A DNA stretch of 64,000 nt from Aidingimonas lacisalsi (GTDB taxonomy: Bacteria > Pseudomonadota > Gammaproteobacteria > Pseudomonadales > Halomonadaceae): the NCBI RefSeq assembly GCF_008079445.1, contig NZ_VRYH01000005.1, forward strand, positions 310,001-374,000. The letters are read 5' to 3'. The first letter of the stretch is position 1. Each line of letters begins with the position of its first letter. This document shows, one piece after another, positions 31,530 to 40,908 of the stretch. Made by a program: the position numbers and the translations under genes. The notes under the pieces are model-generated. The model was not told the origin of the DNA. It made no database searches and was given only the letters and a program-made list of their open reading frames with translations.

Positions 31530-32150
31530 CTATGGCGTCAGCCCGATCCCCCGCAGTATCACAGAGGTCACCGACTGCACCGCCTTCTCGAATTGCAGGT
31601 CATCGAGAGGGTGGTCGTCGTTGAGCAGATAGATCTGATAATCGAAATCAGCGTAATGCTGTGTCGACGCCCAGATCATGTACAGCAGGTGTGATGGCTC
31701 CACCGGAAGAATACGACCATCATCGATCCATTCGCGTATCTTGGCTTCCTTGAGCTTGGCCCACTCGTAGAGGTTGTCACGCAAGTGTTCCTGCAGAACC
31801 GGTGCTCCATGCATCACTTCCGATGCCCACACCTTGGAGCCGTGTGGTCGAGTCCGGGAGTGATTCATCTTGGCTCGTATGTAGCTCGACAAGACGATGC
31901 GCGGGTCATCATACAATTCGAAACACAAGGCATCCTGCTTCCATACCTCCAACAGCCCCAGCAGTACCTCACGATACAGCTCCTCCTTGGTCACGAAATA
32001 GTAATGGACATTGGATTTGGGAATCTCCACCAGCTGGGCAATATCGCCCATGGCGGCACCGGCGTACCCCTTTTCCGCGAAGACCTGCTCGGCTGCCAAC
32101 AGGATTCTTTCGACATTGCGTCGGCGGATCTCGCCCTTCTTCTTTGCCAT
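31530..32150 (-). CDS. rutR: TetR-family RutR-like pyrimidine regulator
   Basis: 206 residues from the ATG at 32150, with AGGG 10 bases upstream; a GTG three codons earlier is less likely. The N-terminal helix-turn-helix is ILLAAEQVFAEKGYAGAAMGDIAQLVEIPKSN-type, and the C-terminal ligand domain (VWASEVMHGAPVLQEHL, MIWASTQHYADFDYQ) matches RutR/PydR proteins that sense uracil or thymine. It converges with codB. Control of the pyrimidine operon is a well-founded inference; I could not see its operator. Confidence 0.85.
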   Translation of the reverse strand: MAKKKGEIRRRNVERILLAAEQVFAEKGYAGAAMGDIAQLVEIPKSNVHYYFVTKEELYREVLLGLLEVWKQDALCFELYDDPRIVLSSYIRAKMNHSRTRPHGSKVWASEVMHGAPVLQEHLRDNLYEWAKLKEAKIREWIDDGRILPVEPSHLLYMIWASTQHYADFDYQIYLLNDDHPLDDLQFEKAVQSVTSVILRGIGLTP

Positions 32151-32194
32151 TAACGCCACACCCTAACTCGTTGAACCCCTATCGCCTCGCAATA

Positions 32195-32584
32195 TCATTG
32201 CTCGCTCTCGGCAAACCGTCGGCGCAGATAGACGATGATATCATCCGACTCGTAGAGCCATTCTACCTGACCGTCTTCATGGATTATTCGCAGGCAGGGC
32301 ACTTTGACGCGTCCACCGCCCATCTTGAGGGCTTCACGATGCTCGGGGTCCAGCTGCGCATCGCGCACCTCGATCGGCAGATCCAAGCGGGTCATTTCAC
32401 GGCGCACCTTGATGCAGAAAGGGCAACTCCTGAACTGGTACAGAGCTAGCTGACAACAGGCTCGCTCAATGTCTGCCTGCACTTCGGGCTCGCGCTGTAC
32501 CTGTCGCGAGGTTCCTAGCCTCTCGGCGACCCAGATCACCGGGCTCAGTAGCTTGTAGATGACATTCTCGGCATGTGAACTCAT
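32195..32584 (-). CDS. Glutaredoxin-like protein with N-terminal extension
   Basis: 129 residues from the ATG at 32584 (MSSHAENVIYK). The thioredoxin-fold domain begins around residue 45 with the redox motif CPFC (YQFRSCPFCIKVRREM) and has the cis-proline segment VKVPCLRI and the glutathione-site aspartate in YESDDIIVYL. The first 40 residues have a hydrophobic stretch (VIYKLLSPVIWVAERL) that may lie along a membrane. It reduces disulfides or glutathione adducts by family. It is read in the same direction as rutR, 44 bp upstream, with no evident functional link. The upstream frame is open to 32644. Confidence 0.85.
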   Translation of the reverse strand: MSSHAENVIYKLLSPVIWVAERLGTSRQVQREPEVQADIERACCQLALYQFRSCPFCIKVRREMTRLDLPIEVRDAQLDPEHREALKMGGGRVKVPCLRIIHEDGQVEWLYESDDIIVYLRRRFAESEQ

Positions 32585-32836
32585 GTATGTCTCGCTCGTC
32601 CCGATTAAACCATGCATTCCAGACTCCACGCGGGTGACTCTCATCCAGCATAACGCTTATACACGGCGATTGTCGGCACGCATGCGGTCCATCACCCTGG
32701 CTATCAATATTTCGGCGTATCCGCCGATAGCGATGGGGGTGGACTTGCCAAGTATGGGGCGCCGAGGCGACCATACAGGGGAGCAACCGCCCATTCGCTC
32801 ATGACAAGAACCTCATCGCCTTGGGAGTCACAAGGT

Positions 32837-33718
32837 ATGGCCCTTGCTCGTTTTTCCCCTTTTGAACTGCTGCTGCTCAAAAGCCGTCATCAGACCGACA
32901 CTGCCGGCTTGCTGTTGATGGCCTGGGTGTTGGCCAGCAAGGGACACATCACTGATCCTGATCGGCAGCGATTCGCCGATCTGGCCCATGAGTTCCGCCA
33001 TGGGCACGATCTGGAGCCCTTGATCGAGATTGCCGTTGCTCAGGATCTCGCCGCCATACAGCTAGCAGCGGAGGTACTGCACAAGGATTCCGGTGGCGAG
33101 CGGGCCTACCCCTTCCTGCGTCAGGCGACGGCGCTGGCGGTGAATGATGGCAAACTGACCACCGCCAACTATCATATCCTGTGTTTTCTCGCCGACTTGC
33201 TGGGTGTCGCTCCAGCCGAGTTCGCGGCCCTGTTCGAAGCGACGACAGGCAAGGCCTTCGAAGCCCCCGAAGACCCCAGCCGTACGGCTTACTGGCAAGC
33301 CAAGGAGCGGCAACAGGGCCATCGGGAACAGTCTCAAGAACGGTCGGAGCAGGCTCAGCAGGATGAACACCAGCAGTACGGATCGAGAGAAGAACGGCAT
33401 GAGGAGCGTGAACAGCAGCAAAAGCGCAAGCACGAGTACAGCTGGCAGCGCAATGATTACCGTCACCACCAGCGCCACGAGCAGCATTCGCGGGCTCACC
33501 AGTCTCCGCCTCCCAATGACAGGACACGCAGGGCATTGGCCGTTCTTGGGCTGGAACCCGGTGCCAGTCGTAATGAAATCCGCAAAGCCTATCGGCGCCT
33601 CGCACAGCTTCACCATCCTGACCGGGTCTTCGCCAAGGGGGAAGCAATGACCGCTTCCGCTTCACAACGCTTTCAACGCATCAAGAAAGCCTATGATTAC
33701 CTGATGGAGGCAAGCTGA
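32837..33718 (+). CDS. TerB-like domain protein with C-terminal J domain
   Basis: 293 residues from the ATG at 32837 (MALARFSPFELLLLKS), 9 bases after GGGAG; another ATG at 32801 lacks a binding site. Three parts are visible: a helical TerB/DjlA-like domain (residues about 1-135), a Gln/Glu/Arg/His-rich low-complexity linker (about 150-225, e.g. EERHEEREQQQKRKHEY) and a C-terminal J domain (about 230-290) with intact HPD in QLHHPDRVFA. It should stimulate a DnaK-type chaperone; the N-terminal domain may choose the client. Unlike E. coli DjlA there is no membrane anchor. Overlong charged linker is unusual. The next gene, 3 bp away, is a second, degenerate J protein. Confidence 0.83.
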   Translation: MALARFSPFELLLLKSRHQTDTAGLLLMAWVLASKGHITDPDRQRFADLAHEFRHGHDLEPLIEIAVAQDLAAIQLAAEVLHKDSGGERAYPFLRQATALAVNDGKLTTANYHILCFLADLLGVAPAEFAALFEATTGKAFEAPEDPSRTAYWQAKERQQGHREQSQERSEQAQQDEHQQYGSREERHEEREQQQKRKHEYSWQRNDYRHHQRHEQHSRAHQSPPPNDRTRRALAVLGLEPGASRNEIRKAYRRLAQLHHPDRVFAKGEAMTASASQRFQRIKKAYDYLMEAS

Positions 33719-33721
33719 GTC

Positions 33722-34135
33722 ATGCGTGACCTCTATCAACGCCTGGGCGTCGACAGTCGGGCCAGTGACGACACCATCCGACAGGCGATCGATGCCTGCA
33801 AGCACAATGCACTCAAGACAGATGCCCGTACCGTGCTGGAAGTGAAATCCCGCCGCGAAGAGTATGATCGCCTGCACGCCACCTTGACCGACATAGGCCG
33901 TCTGCGTGCCCGCCTGGGACTCACCCATGGCCCTTACTGGCAGGACAATGTCGCCAATGATTTCTCGCTGCCACCGGATACCAGTGTTCCCCACCATGAC
34001 GCCTTGCTATCGAGAGTCGCGCAGGCCGTGACCTTGCATAACCGCTGGCATCGCTATCGTGCCCCCTGGTTGGTCGGCGGACTCTTTGCCCTGGGCATTA
34101 TCCTGGGCATTGCCTTGTGCCACTGGCTGCTCTGA
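33722..34135 (+). CDS. J-like protein without HPD, C-terminally membrane-anchored
   Basis: 137 residues. The start MRDLYQRLGVDSRASDDTIR reads like helix I of a J domain, and RREEYDRLHATL like helix III, but the HPD loop that activates DnaK is absent (CKHNALKTDART in its place). A single hydrophobic helix closes the protein (APWLVGGLFALGIILGIALCHWLL). It lies 3 bp after the TerB-J gene and is surely cotranscribed. It may hold its partner at the membrane, as J-like proteins do in the mitochondrial import motor; this is inference. I do not recognise a named family. Confidence 0.75.
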   Translation: MRDLYQRLGVDSRASDDTIRQAIDACKHNALKTDARTVLEVKSRREEYDRLHATLTDIGRLRARLGLTHGPYWQDNVANDFSLPPDTSVPHHDALLSRVAQAVTLHNRWHRYRAPWLVGGLFALGIILGIALCHWLL

Positions 34136-34142
34136 ATGGCCG

Positions 34143-37100
34143 CTAGCGAGGCATGACTCTCACCTTGGTCCCGACGCATTCCGTCAACGGCTGCGGTGCA
34201 CCGAACAGGTAGCCTTGCGCATAATCCACACCCAATCGCTGGAGCTGGTCCAGGATGGCCTCATGTTCGACATACTCGGCGATAGTCGACAACCCTAGCG
34301 TGTGACCGACAGTATTGATGGCCTCCACCATGGCGCGGTCGATGGCATCATGATGGATATCGCGGATGAAGTGTCCATCGATCTTGAGAAAATCCACCGG
34401 CAACTGTTTGAGATACCCGAATGACGACAGGCCCGCGCCAAAATCATCCAATGCGAACAGACAGCCCTCGGCACGCAGCGCCTCGATCAGCGTCGTGACA
34501 CTGGATAATTGCGAGATTGCCACGCTTTCGGTGATCTCGAAACACAAGGTGCCCGCCGGTAACGCTGCATTCGATACTTGCTGACGGAGCTCTTCACAGA
34601 AACGCTCATCGGACAGTGACGCCCCAGACAGGTTGACCGACCAAAGGCCGCACCGTTCGCCGCTACGACACGCGTCGGATAACCATGCCAACGTATTGCG
34701 TACTACCCATCGATCGATTTGCGGCATGAGGTTATAACGTTCAGCGGCAGGCATGAAGGCCCCTGGCTCCACGAACCGCCCCTGTTCTTCCAGACGCACC
34801 AGAATTTCGTGACACGGCTCATGGTCTCGAACCTGAACCCCGACGATGGGTTGCACGAACAATCGCAAGGCGTCGCTATCGAGTGCGGCTTGCAACCGCG
34901 GTACCCATTGCAGTTCACCATGACGCGCCTTGAGCGCGCGGTCATCGGGCTGATAGCAGCGCACGCGATTGCGTCCCGCTTCCTTGGCGGCATAGCAGGC
35001 AGCATCGGCAGCACTGAGCACCTCGCTCATGGGCGTACCGGGAGTTACCGGCATTAGTCCGATGCTGACGCCAATGGAAAAGATGCGCCCTTCCCAGGCA
35101 AATCGGAACGCCTCGATGGCCTGACGAATGTCATTGGCAATCGCTTCGGCCTTGTCGAGGGGACAGTTCATGAACAGGAGACCGAATTCATCCCCGCCAA
35201 GACGAGCCAGCATATCCGCACTGCGTATCCGCGACCCCAACAGGCGCGCAATCTGACGCAACAGCTCATCGCCGGCCATATGGCCGCATGTGTCATTGAC
35301 GACCTTGAACTGATCGAGGTCCAGATAGCAAAACACATGTTCCCCGCGAGGGTCGTCGATAAGCTCACGCAAATGTGTCTCGAAGGCACGTCGGTTCGCC
35401 AGATCGGTCAAGGCGTCATGACTGGCTTGATAGTTGAGCTTGCGCGACAGATCGCGCGTCAATGCCATGTCCTGAAATACCACGACCGCTCCGAGGGTCA
35501 TGCCTTCGCGCGAGCGAATCGGTGCCGCTGAATCCTGTACCGGATGATGACCGCCGTCACGTCCGAGCAGCAGATGCGGTGATGTGGCAGCAATCGATCG
35601 TCCAGACGACAGCACTCGACGAGCGGTGTTTTCGACACGAACCCCGCTATGCTCATCGAGGAGTTGATAGATGCGCGAAATCGGCTGTCCCTTGGCTTCC
35701 ATCTGACTCCATCCGGTCAGACGGCTGGCTTCACGGTTGAGGAAATCGACATGTCCGGATGCATCGGTCGTGATCACGCCGTCACCGATCGACGCCAGGG
35801 TGACCTGCGCCAGTTCTCTCTGCTGGTTGATTTGCTCTTCAAGCCGCTTGCGCTCAGTGATATCCCGCACCATGCCCGAATATTCCGCCTGCGAACCATG
35901 GGCACCTTCGCTGACCTGAATTTCCAGATAGCGAACGTCATCATCGGCATGACGCAAGCGTAACTCACGACGCTCCCCGGGTGGCGGCATTGTCTCATTC
36001 ATCAATGCACTCAACGGTTGCCCGATCAGGCAGGCGGAATCGACGTCGAACAGTTGTTCCGCCCCCGGGTTAAGGCTCGTCAAGGTTCCATCGGCTCGCC
36101 AGGTCACGACGCCATCGCGCATGTTGCGCAATACGACCTGCGTCTGCGCCATGGCTTTCTCCAACGCCGCCGACACTCGATTGTAACTGGCCGCGATCTC
36201 TCCTACCTCGGTGAAGGGATCCGCCTCGACCCGTCCCTGAACATCGCCACGATGTTCATGTTCACGCATGCGTTCGAGTAGCTCATGCAGCTCGGTACGA
36301 GCTCCATGTTCCGCCATGTTGAGCCCCAGCCGTTCGGCGTCATGACTAACGCGTAACGGCAGCCATCTATCGATACCACGAATCAACAGCCACGCTAGCC
36401 CAAAACTCCAAACGGCACAGACTGCGATGCCCATCAGTTGCACCAGGACCTGCTCGCCCCGAGGTAACCCTGTTCCCAAAGCAGTCGCATCGCCCCAAAT
36501 ACCGACCGCCAGCGTTCCCCAGATACCTGCTGTCAGGTGAGCCGGTACCGCCCCTACGGCATCGTCGATCCGATGCACCAGCAACCATTCACTGGATATC
36601 ACCATCAAGAGACCACTGATGGCGCCAACCATGAGCGATTCCCCCGGTGACAAGGCATGGGCACCGGCAGTCACGGCCACTAGCCCAGCGATGGCGCCGT
36701 TCATGGCATACAAGACATCGGCATAGCGACGGAGACGCCATCCCAGCAACATGCCGGAAAGCACACCGGCGACCGCTGCCAGAACCGTGTTGACCAGAAT
36801 GCCCGGAACTCGGGCATCGAAAGCAAGGGTGCTGCCGCCATTGAAGCCAAACCAACCCAGGAACAGCAGCAGCGTCCCCAGCATGGCCATAGGCAAGTTA
36901 CCGGCCGGAACGGTTCGGGCACGCTCTCCTTCAATGAAACGTCCCTGCCGCGGTCCGATACGCAGAATGGCGGCAAGGGCCACCCAACCGCCTACGCTGT
37001 GCACCACGGTAGAACCGGCAAAGTCAACGAACCCGACACCCGCTAACCATCCCGCTTCTCCGACCAGTACACCGCCCCAAGCCCAGTGACCGAACACCGG

Positions 37101-37496
37101 ATAGATAAGCACACCGATCAACAGGGCGATGAGCAGGTAGACGAGAAATGGCATGCGTTCGGCCACGGCACCGGACACGATCGTCGCCGCTGTTGCACAG
37201 AACATGGCTTGAAACAGGAAGACACTGAGTTCCCACCCACCCGCCGAGGACAGTTGCAGGCCGAAGTGATCGGTACCCAACCACCCCTGGTAACTGGTGC
37301 CAAACATCAAGCCGAAACCCAATGCCCAGAATGCACTGACAGCCACGGCAAAATCGACGAGATTTTTCATCGCCACGTTGATGGCGTTCTTGGTGCGCGT
37401 CACACCGGCTTCCAGGCACAGGAAACCACCCTGCATCAAAAACACCAGCACCGCCGACAGCAGTACCCAAAGGGTGTCCAGCTGAATCGCTTGCAT
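34143..37496 (-). CDS. Ammonium transporter fused to PAS-PAS-GGDEF-EAL (c-di-GMP signalling receptor)
   Basis: About 1117 residues. N-terminal Amt channel (about 1-385, eleven helices): the twin histidines are in GSTVVHSVGGW and VPAHLTAGIWGT, the recruiting aspartate in VDFAGS and the gating phenylalanine in LGWFGFNGGS. A HAMP-like linker (DPFTEVGEIAASYNRVSAAL) leads to two PAS domains, then a GGDEF domain with intact GGDEF and inhibitory RxxD site (RSADMLARLGGDEF), then an EAL domain with a variant EIL signature but conserved NLSGASL, EITESV and DDFGAGLSSFGYL. Both cyclase and phosphodiesterase activity are thus possible. The ATG at 37496 has GGAG at 7 bases; one 36 bp earlier does not. It most likely senses external ammonium and sets c-di-GMP; transport itself is also possible. 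Confidence 0.93.
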   Translation of the reverse strand: MQAIQLDTLWVLLSAVLVFLMQGGFLCLEAGVTRTKNAINVAMKNLVDFAVAVSAFWALGFGLMFGTSYQGWLGTDHFGLQLSSAGGWELSVFLFQAMFCATAATIVSGAVAERMPFLVYLLIALLIGVLIYPVFGHWAWGGVLVGEAGWLAGVGFVDFAGSTVVHSVGGWVALAAILRIGPRQGRFIEGERARTVPAGNLPMAMLGTLLLFLGWFGFNGGSTLAFDARVPGILVNTVLAAVAGVLSGMLLGWRLRRYADVLYAMNGAIAGLVAVTAGAHALSPGESLMVGAISGLLMVISSEWLLVHRIDDAVGAVPAHLTAGIWGTLAVGIWGDATALGTGLPRGEQVLVQLMGIAVCAVWSFGLAWLLIRGIDRWLPLRVSHDAERLGLNMAEHGARTELHELLERMREHEHRGDVQGRVEADPFTEVGEIAASYNRVSAALEKAMAQTQVVLRNMRDGVVTWRADGTLTSLNPGAEQLFDVDSACLIGQPLSALMNETMPPPGERRELRLRHADDDVRYLEIQVSEGAHGSQAEYSGMVRDITERKRLEEQINQQRELAQVTLASIGDGVITTDASGHVDFLNREASRLTGWSQMEAKGQPISRIYQLLDEHSGVRVENTARRVLSSGRSIAATSPHLLLGRDGGHHPVQDSAAPIRSREGMTLGAVVVFQDMALTRDLSRKLNYQASHDALTDLANRRAFETHLRELIDDPRGEHVFCYLDLDQFKVVNDTCGHMAGDELLRQIARLLGSRIRSADMLARLGGDEFGLLFMNCPLDKAEAIANDIRQAIEAFRFAWEGRIFSIGVSIGLMPVTPGTPMSEVLSAADAACYAAKEAGRNRVRCYQPDDRALKARHGELQWVPRLQAALDSDALRLFVQPIVGVQVRDHEPCHEILVRLEEQGRFVEPGAFMPAAERYNLMPQIDRWVVRNTLAWLSDACRSGERCGLWSVNLSGASLSDERFCEELRQQVSNAALPAGTLCFEITESVAISQLSSVTTLIEALRAEGCLFALDDFGAGLSSFGYLKQLPVDFLKIDGHFIRDIHHDAIDRAMVEAINTVGHTLGLSTIAEYVEHEAILDQLQRLGVDYAQGYLFGAPQPLTECVGTKVRVMPR

Positions 37497-37631
37497 CCCC
37501 TTGCTCCCTGATAGTGCGCGGCTTGCACTCATTTAGGTCGTTATGGCAACGCTTCGGCCAACCAGTAACGCTTAAGGCCGGCGGTTAGCCGAATCATTGC
37601 GTTTCACAGCCACGCTCATATCAGAGAAAGC

Positions 37632-37654
37632 AAAAATAGTGCCATCTCATGGCA
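37632..37654 (-). terminator. Probable terminator after the MscS gene
   Basis: On the minus strand TGCCAT-GAG-ATGGCA is followed by CTATTTTTG, a short 6-bp stem with a T run. It begins 6 bp after the stop codon of the channel gene and precedes the Amt fusion gene, read in the same direction. Confidence 0.5.
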
Positions 37655-37659
37655 TTACT

Positions 37660-40002
37660 TCACTGCGACGGTGCAGGGTCGGGAGATCCTCCACGGCTGC
37701 TGGTGTCACCACGCGGGTCCGCCACTCCGGCTTCCCCCGGGCGCCGACCGCTTGCATCATGCCCGTCATCGGCAGCCTCATCACCGGCTGCCGACTGATC
37801 TCCTCCCTGGGATTCCATATGCAAGCTCAATCGTGGCATGGCCATTTCCAGCCCATCCGCCTCCAGACGTTGTTTGACACGCAGGTTGAACGCGCGAGCA
37901 ACGTCCCACTGCATGACCGGAGCGGTACGCATGCGCATCCGCAGAATCGCCGCGCCATCCTCGAAACTTTCGACGCCCTGCATCTCCAGCGGAGACCAGA
38001 TATGGTGGCGCATGACCGGATCCTGGCGAAGATCCTCAGCCACCTCGCGCATGAGGGTAACGGCATCGTCGATCTTCATGGCATGTGGAATGCGCACCTT
38101 CATCAACGCAATACCGAACTGACGGGACATATTGTGGATCGACGTGATCTGGCTGAAGGTGATGATATGCACGACGCCATCCAGATCGCGCAATCGCACC
38201 GTCCGTAGCGTCAACCCTTCGACCGTGCCCATATGCCCCCCCAGATCGACGAAGTCATCGATCGCCAGGGAGTCTTCGATCAGGATGAACATGCCGGTGA
38301 TCAGGTCTTGCACCAGGGTTTGTGCACCGAAACCGATGGCCAGGCCGATCACACCGGCACCAGCCAACAGCGGCGTGACATTGACGCCGAGATTGGCTAG
38401 CCCGACGATGGCGGCAATCACCACGATGGTGGCGAAAATCACGTTGCGAATCAGTGGCGTGATGGTCTGCGCACGCGCACTGTTCACGCGTCGACCACGT
38501 GCCTTGGTCGATGACATCAACGCTCGCTGGATCGCTGTATCGGCAAAGATCCAGGCCAACCATGCCAGCAGGACGGTAAACCCGATCGCCAGTAATGCCT
38601 GGCCGATACGGGCACTGGCGGCATCACTGCCGACGCCCAGTAGCGAGGCCCCCCACACCCGCAGCGACAGTTCGGCGAACACGACCCAGCACAGGATATG
38701 TGCCAGCGTATAGCCGAAGCGTTCCAAGCGTTTACGATACTGGGAAATCCGCCTGCGCCGGGTAATCAATTCACCATGGCGGCGAATCAACCCCGTCACG
38801 ACGAAGGTCAGAACCAACAGGGCGGAGCAGATGATGGCCCGGGTCAACGCATCGCCGACATTACCCACTGAAACGAATATAGCCACCAAAGAGGCGACGA
38901 CCATCAACATGGCCGGAATGTGCCATAAACCGCCCAATACCCGAATGACGTCATAGCTGGTGCTGCGCTGCTTGCGTTGTGAATAGGGACGATTGCGGAT
39001 CAGGTGTTTGACGTGGCGCTTGTAACGCAGGATGAACCCTCCGCTCAGCAACGCTGCCAGTGCATTGGCGAACACAGCGACCAGACCGGCCAGATGATCG
39101 CCGAGCAGTTCGGTCAGTCGACTGGAATCCAGGGCATCCGCCAATGCCACCAACGCCCCGATGGCGAACAAGCGTCGTAATGCTTGCCGTCGCAGCAATG
39201 TCACGGCAGTGTAGCGGTGACCGCGCGTGAATACCGAAAACACGGTCTCGCAAATCAGTGACAGCAAGCGCCCGCACAAGGCGATGTATGCCACCACCAG
39301 TGCCAGGGTACGTCCCGGGCTGGAAGGGATGAATTGTGCCAGAGCCAGCATCAGAGCGAATGCCAATAACCAGGGCGACAGGCGACGCAGGAAATGCACC
39401 ACCAACCACCAGGTACGAGGCTCGCGGGGTAACATCAATGGCCACTCTCGTCGTCTCGCCAACAAGCGGCTGGCGGCGATCAAGGCCAGCAGCAAGGCTA
39501 CCCAGATCCCCAGCATGACGGCCGCCTCGACCGCCAGCCGGAACGTCTCGGCATGTCCCGTATCCCTGGCGATCGTCTCGACCTCGAGCCAGGCCTGTCG
39601 TAACTGCTGCTGCCAGATATCGAGCGGGGAGCGTCCTGACTCCGCCCGCTGTCCCAGATCGCTGACCGTCTCTGCCAACGCTCCGAGCAAGCCTTCAGGG
39701 GACGCCTCCCCCTCTCCCCCTTCGGCTTCACCGGCAGCCTGGCGCAATTCCTTGAGATTCGCGACAAGCTCCTCGCGACGCTGATCGTTTTCCAGCGTTG
39801 CAATCACTTCATCGAGCGATCGTAGGAATTCCTGCGGGTCGCGCTCTGTGTTCTGCGATTCACTGTCTCCCCCGCCACCGGCAAGTCCCGGCAGCGTCAA
39901 AGACTGGGCGTTTACGCCCATCGGTGCCAACAGCAGCAGTATCAACAGACCAAACGATAGCCACTGAACAAACCCGACAAACGGACATACAGGACGAAGC
40001 AT
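37660..40002 (-). CDS. Large MscS-family mechanosensitive channel (YbiO type)
   Basis: 780 residues from the ATG at 40002, with GGAGGG just upstream. A signal peptide ending near VNAQ is followed by a periplasmic helical domain (to about residue 165), about ten membrane helices and the MscS core: the glycine/alanine-rich pore helix (VTPLLAGAGVIGLAIGFGAQT) and LVQDLITGMFILIEDSLAIDDFV leading to the cytoplasmic beta domain. The layout resembles E. coli YbiO. These channels release solutes under osmotic downshock, a frequent need in a halophile. The last 50 residues form an acidic, Gly/Asp/Ser-rich, probably disordered tail. Confidence 0.9.
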   Translation of the reverse strand: MLRPVCPFVGFVQWLSFGLLILLLLAPMGVNAQSLTLPGLAGGGGDSESQNTERDPQEFLRSLDEVIATLENDQRREELVANLKELRQAAGEAEGGEGEASPEGLLGALAETVSDLGQRAESGRSPLDIWQQQLRQAWLEVETIARDTGHAETFRLAVEAAVMLGIWVALLLALIAASRLLARRREWPLMLPREPRTWWLVVHFLRRLSPWLLAFALMLALAQFIPSSPGRTLALVVAYIALCGRLLSLICETVFSVFTRGHRYTAVTLLRRQALRRLFAIGALVALADALDSSRLTELLGDHLAGLVAVFANALAALLSGGFILRYKRHVKHLIRNRPYSQRKQRSTSYDVIRVLGGLWHIPAMLMVVASLVAIFVSVGNVGDALTRAIICSALLVLTFVVTGLIRRHGELITRRRRISQYRKRLERFGYTLAHILCWVVFAELSLRVWGASLLGVGSDAASARIGQALLAIGFTVLLAWLAWIFADTAIQRALMSSTKARGRRVNSARAQTITPLIRNVIFATIVVIAAIVGLANLGVNVTPLLAGAGVIGLAIGFGAQTLVQDLITGMFILIEDSLAIDDFVDLGGHMGTVEGLTLRTVRLRDLDGVVHIITFSQITSIHNMSRQFGIALMKVRIPHAMKIDDAVTLMREVAEDLRQDPVMRHHIWSPLEMQGVESFEDGAAILRMRMRTAPVMQWDVARAFNLRVKQRLEADGLEMAMPRLSLHMESQGGDQSAAGDEAADDGHDASGRRPGEAGVADPRGDTSSRGGSPDPAPSQ

Positions 40003-40107
40003 GATCCCTCCATGACGAATGCTCTGGACAGAGTCTGCACGGCATACAATCCACGGTACAGTAGGGAGCACTGTCAAATCCTCTTAAAGGTAAGGATACG
40101 CGACTTC

Positions 40108-40854
40108 ATGCTGCCTGATTATTCACTTTTCGCTTGGGGACTCATCGTTTTCGCCACTTACATCACCGGCATTTCCAAAGGCGGTTTCGCGGGCGGGTTT
40201 GGAGGGCTGTCCGTCCCTTTGATGGCGATTGCCATCGGTCCCGTGGAAGCTGCCGGACTCCTTCTGCCCCTCCTGATCGCGATGGATGTTTTCAGTATTC
40301 GTGCCTGGTGGGGCAGGCACTCGCGCTTCGAGGTACGCCACCTGCTTCCCGGGGCCATCGTGGGGATTGCCATCGGCACGATGTTGAGCGGCGTGCTCAA
40401 TGATGATGCCATTCGGTTGATCCTCGGTATTCTCTCGATCCTGTTCGCCGCCTATATGTTCTTTCAGCCTTCCAACCCTCGGCAGCCTCATTCTTTATGG
40501 GCCTGGCCGGCCGGGATCGGCTGCGGTTTCACCAGCTTCCTGGCCCATGCAGGCGCTCCACCAGTGAATCTTTACCTGATTCCTCGTGGACTCGACAAAG
40601 CGACCTTTATCGCCACCTGCGTCGTCACCTTCACGGCCATCAACTTACTGAAATTGGGCCCTTATCTCTGGCTCGGTGAGATCAACACCGCCAGCGCCGG
40701 GGCTTCACTTCTGCTGATTCCGGTCGCATGGGTCGGTGTACGCAGCGGACTCTGGCTGCAACACCGCGTCAGCGAACGACTATTTTTCCGGCTGATCATC
40801 GTTTCGATGGCCACCATTGGCGTGCAATTGATACTCCAGGCCTTACATGGCTGA
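40108..40854 (+). CDS. TSUP-family (TauE/SafE) transporter
   Basis: 248 residues from the ATG at 40108 (MLPDYSLFAWGLIVF). Eight or so helices in two repeats: FATYITGISKGGFAGGFGGLSVPLMAI in the first half and GCGFTSFLAHAGAPPVNLYLIPRGL in the second are the family hallmarks. TSUP proteins move small anions such as sulfite, sulfoacetate or other carboxylates and sulfonates. It is read in the same direction as the amidoligase pair 54 bp downstream and could export or import a compound for it, but independent function is equally possible. Confidence 0.87.
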   Translation: MLPDYSLFAWGLIVFATYITGISKGGFAGGFGGLSVPLMAIAIGPVEAAGLLLPLLIAMDVFSIRAWWGRHSRFEVRHLLPGAIVGIAIGTMLSGVLNDDAIRLILGILSILFAAYMFFQPSNPRQPHSLWAWPAGIGCGFTSFLAHAGAPPVNLYLIPRGLDKATFIATCVVTFTAINLLKLGPYLWLGEINTASAGASLLLIPVAWVGVRSGLWLQHRVSERLFFRLIIVSMATIGVQLILQALHG

Positions 40855-40908
40855 CGTGCCAAGCAGCGAATATGATAAGCTCGCAGCATTACGACCTCAG
40901 GAGTCATG

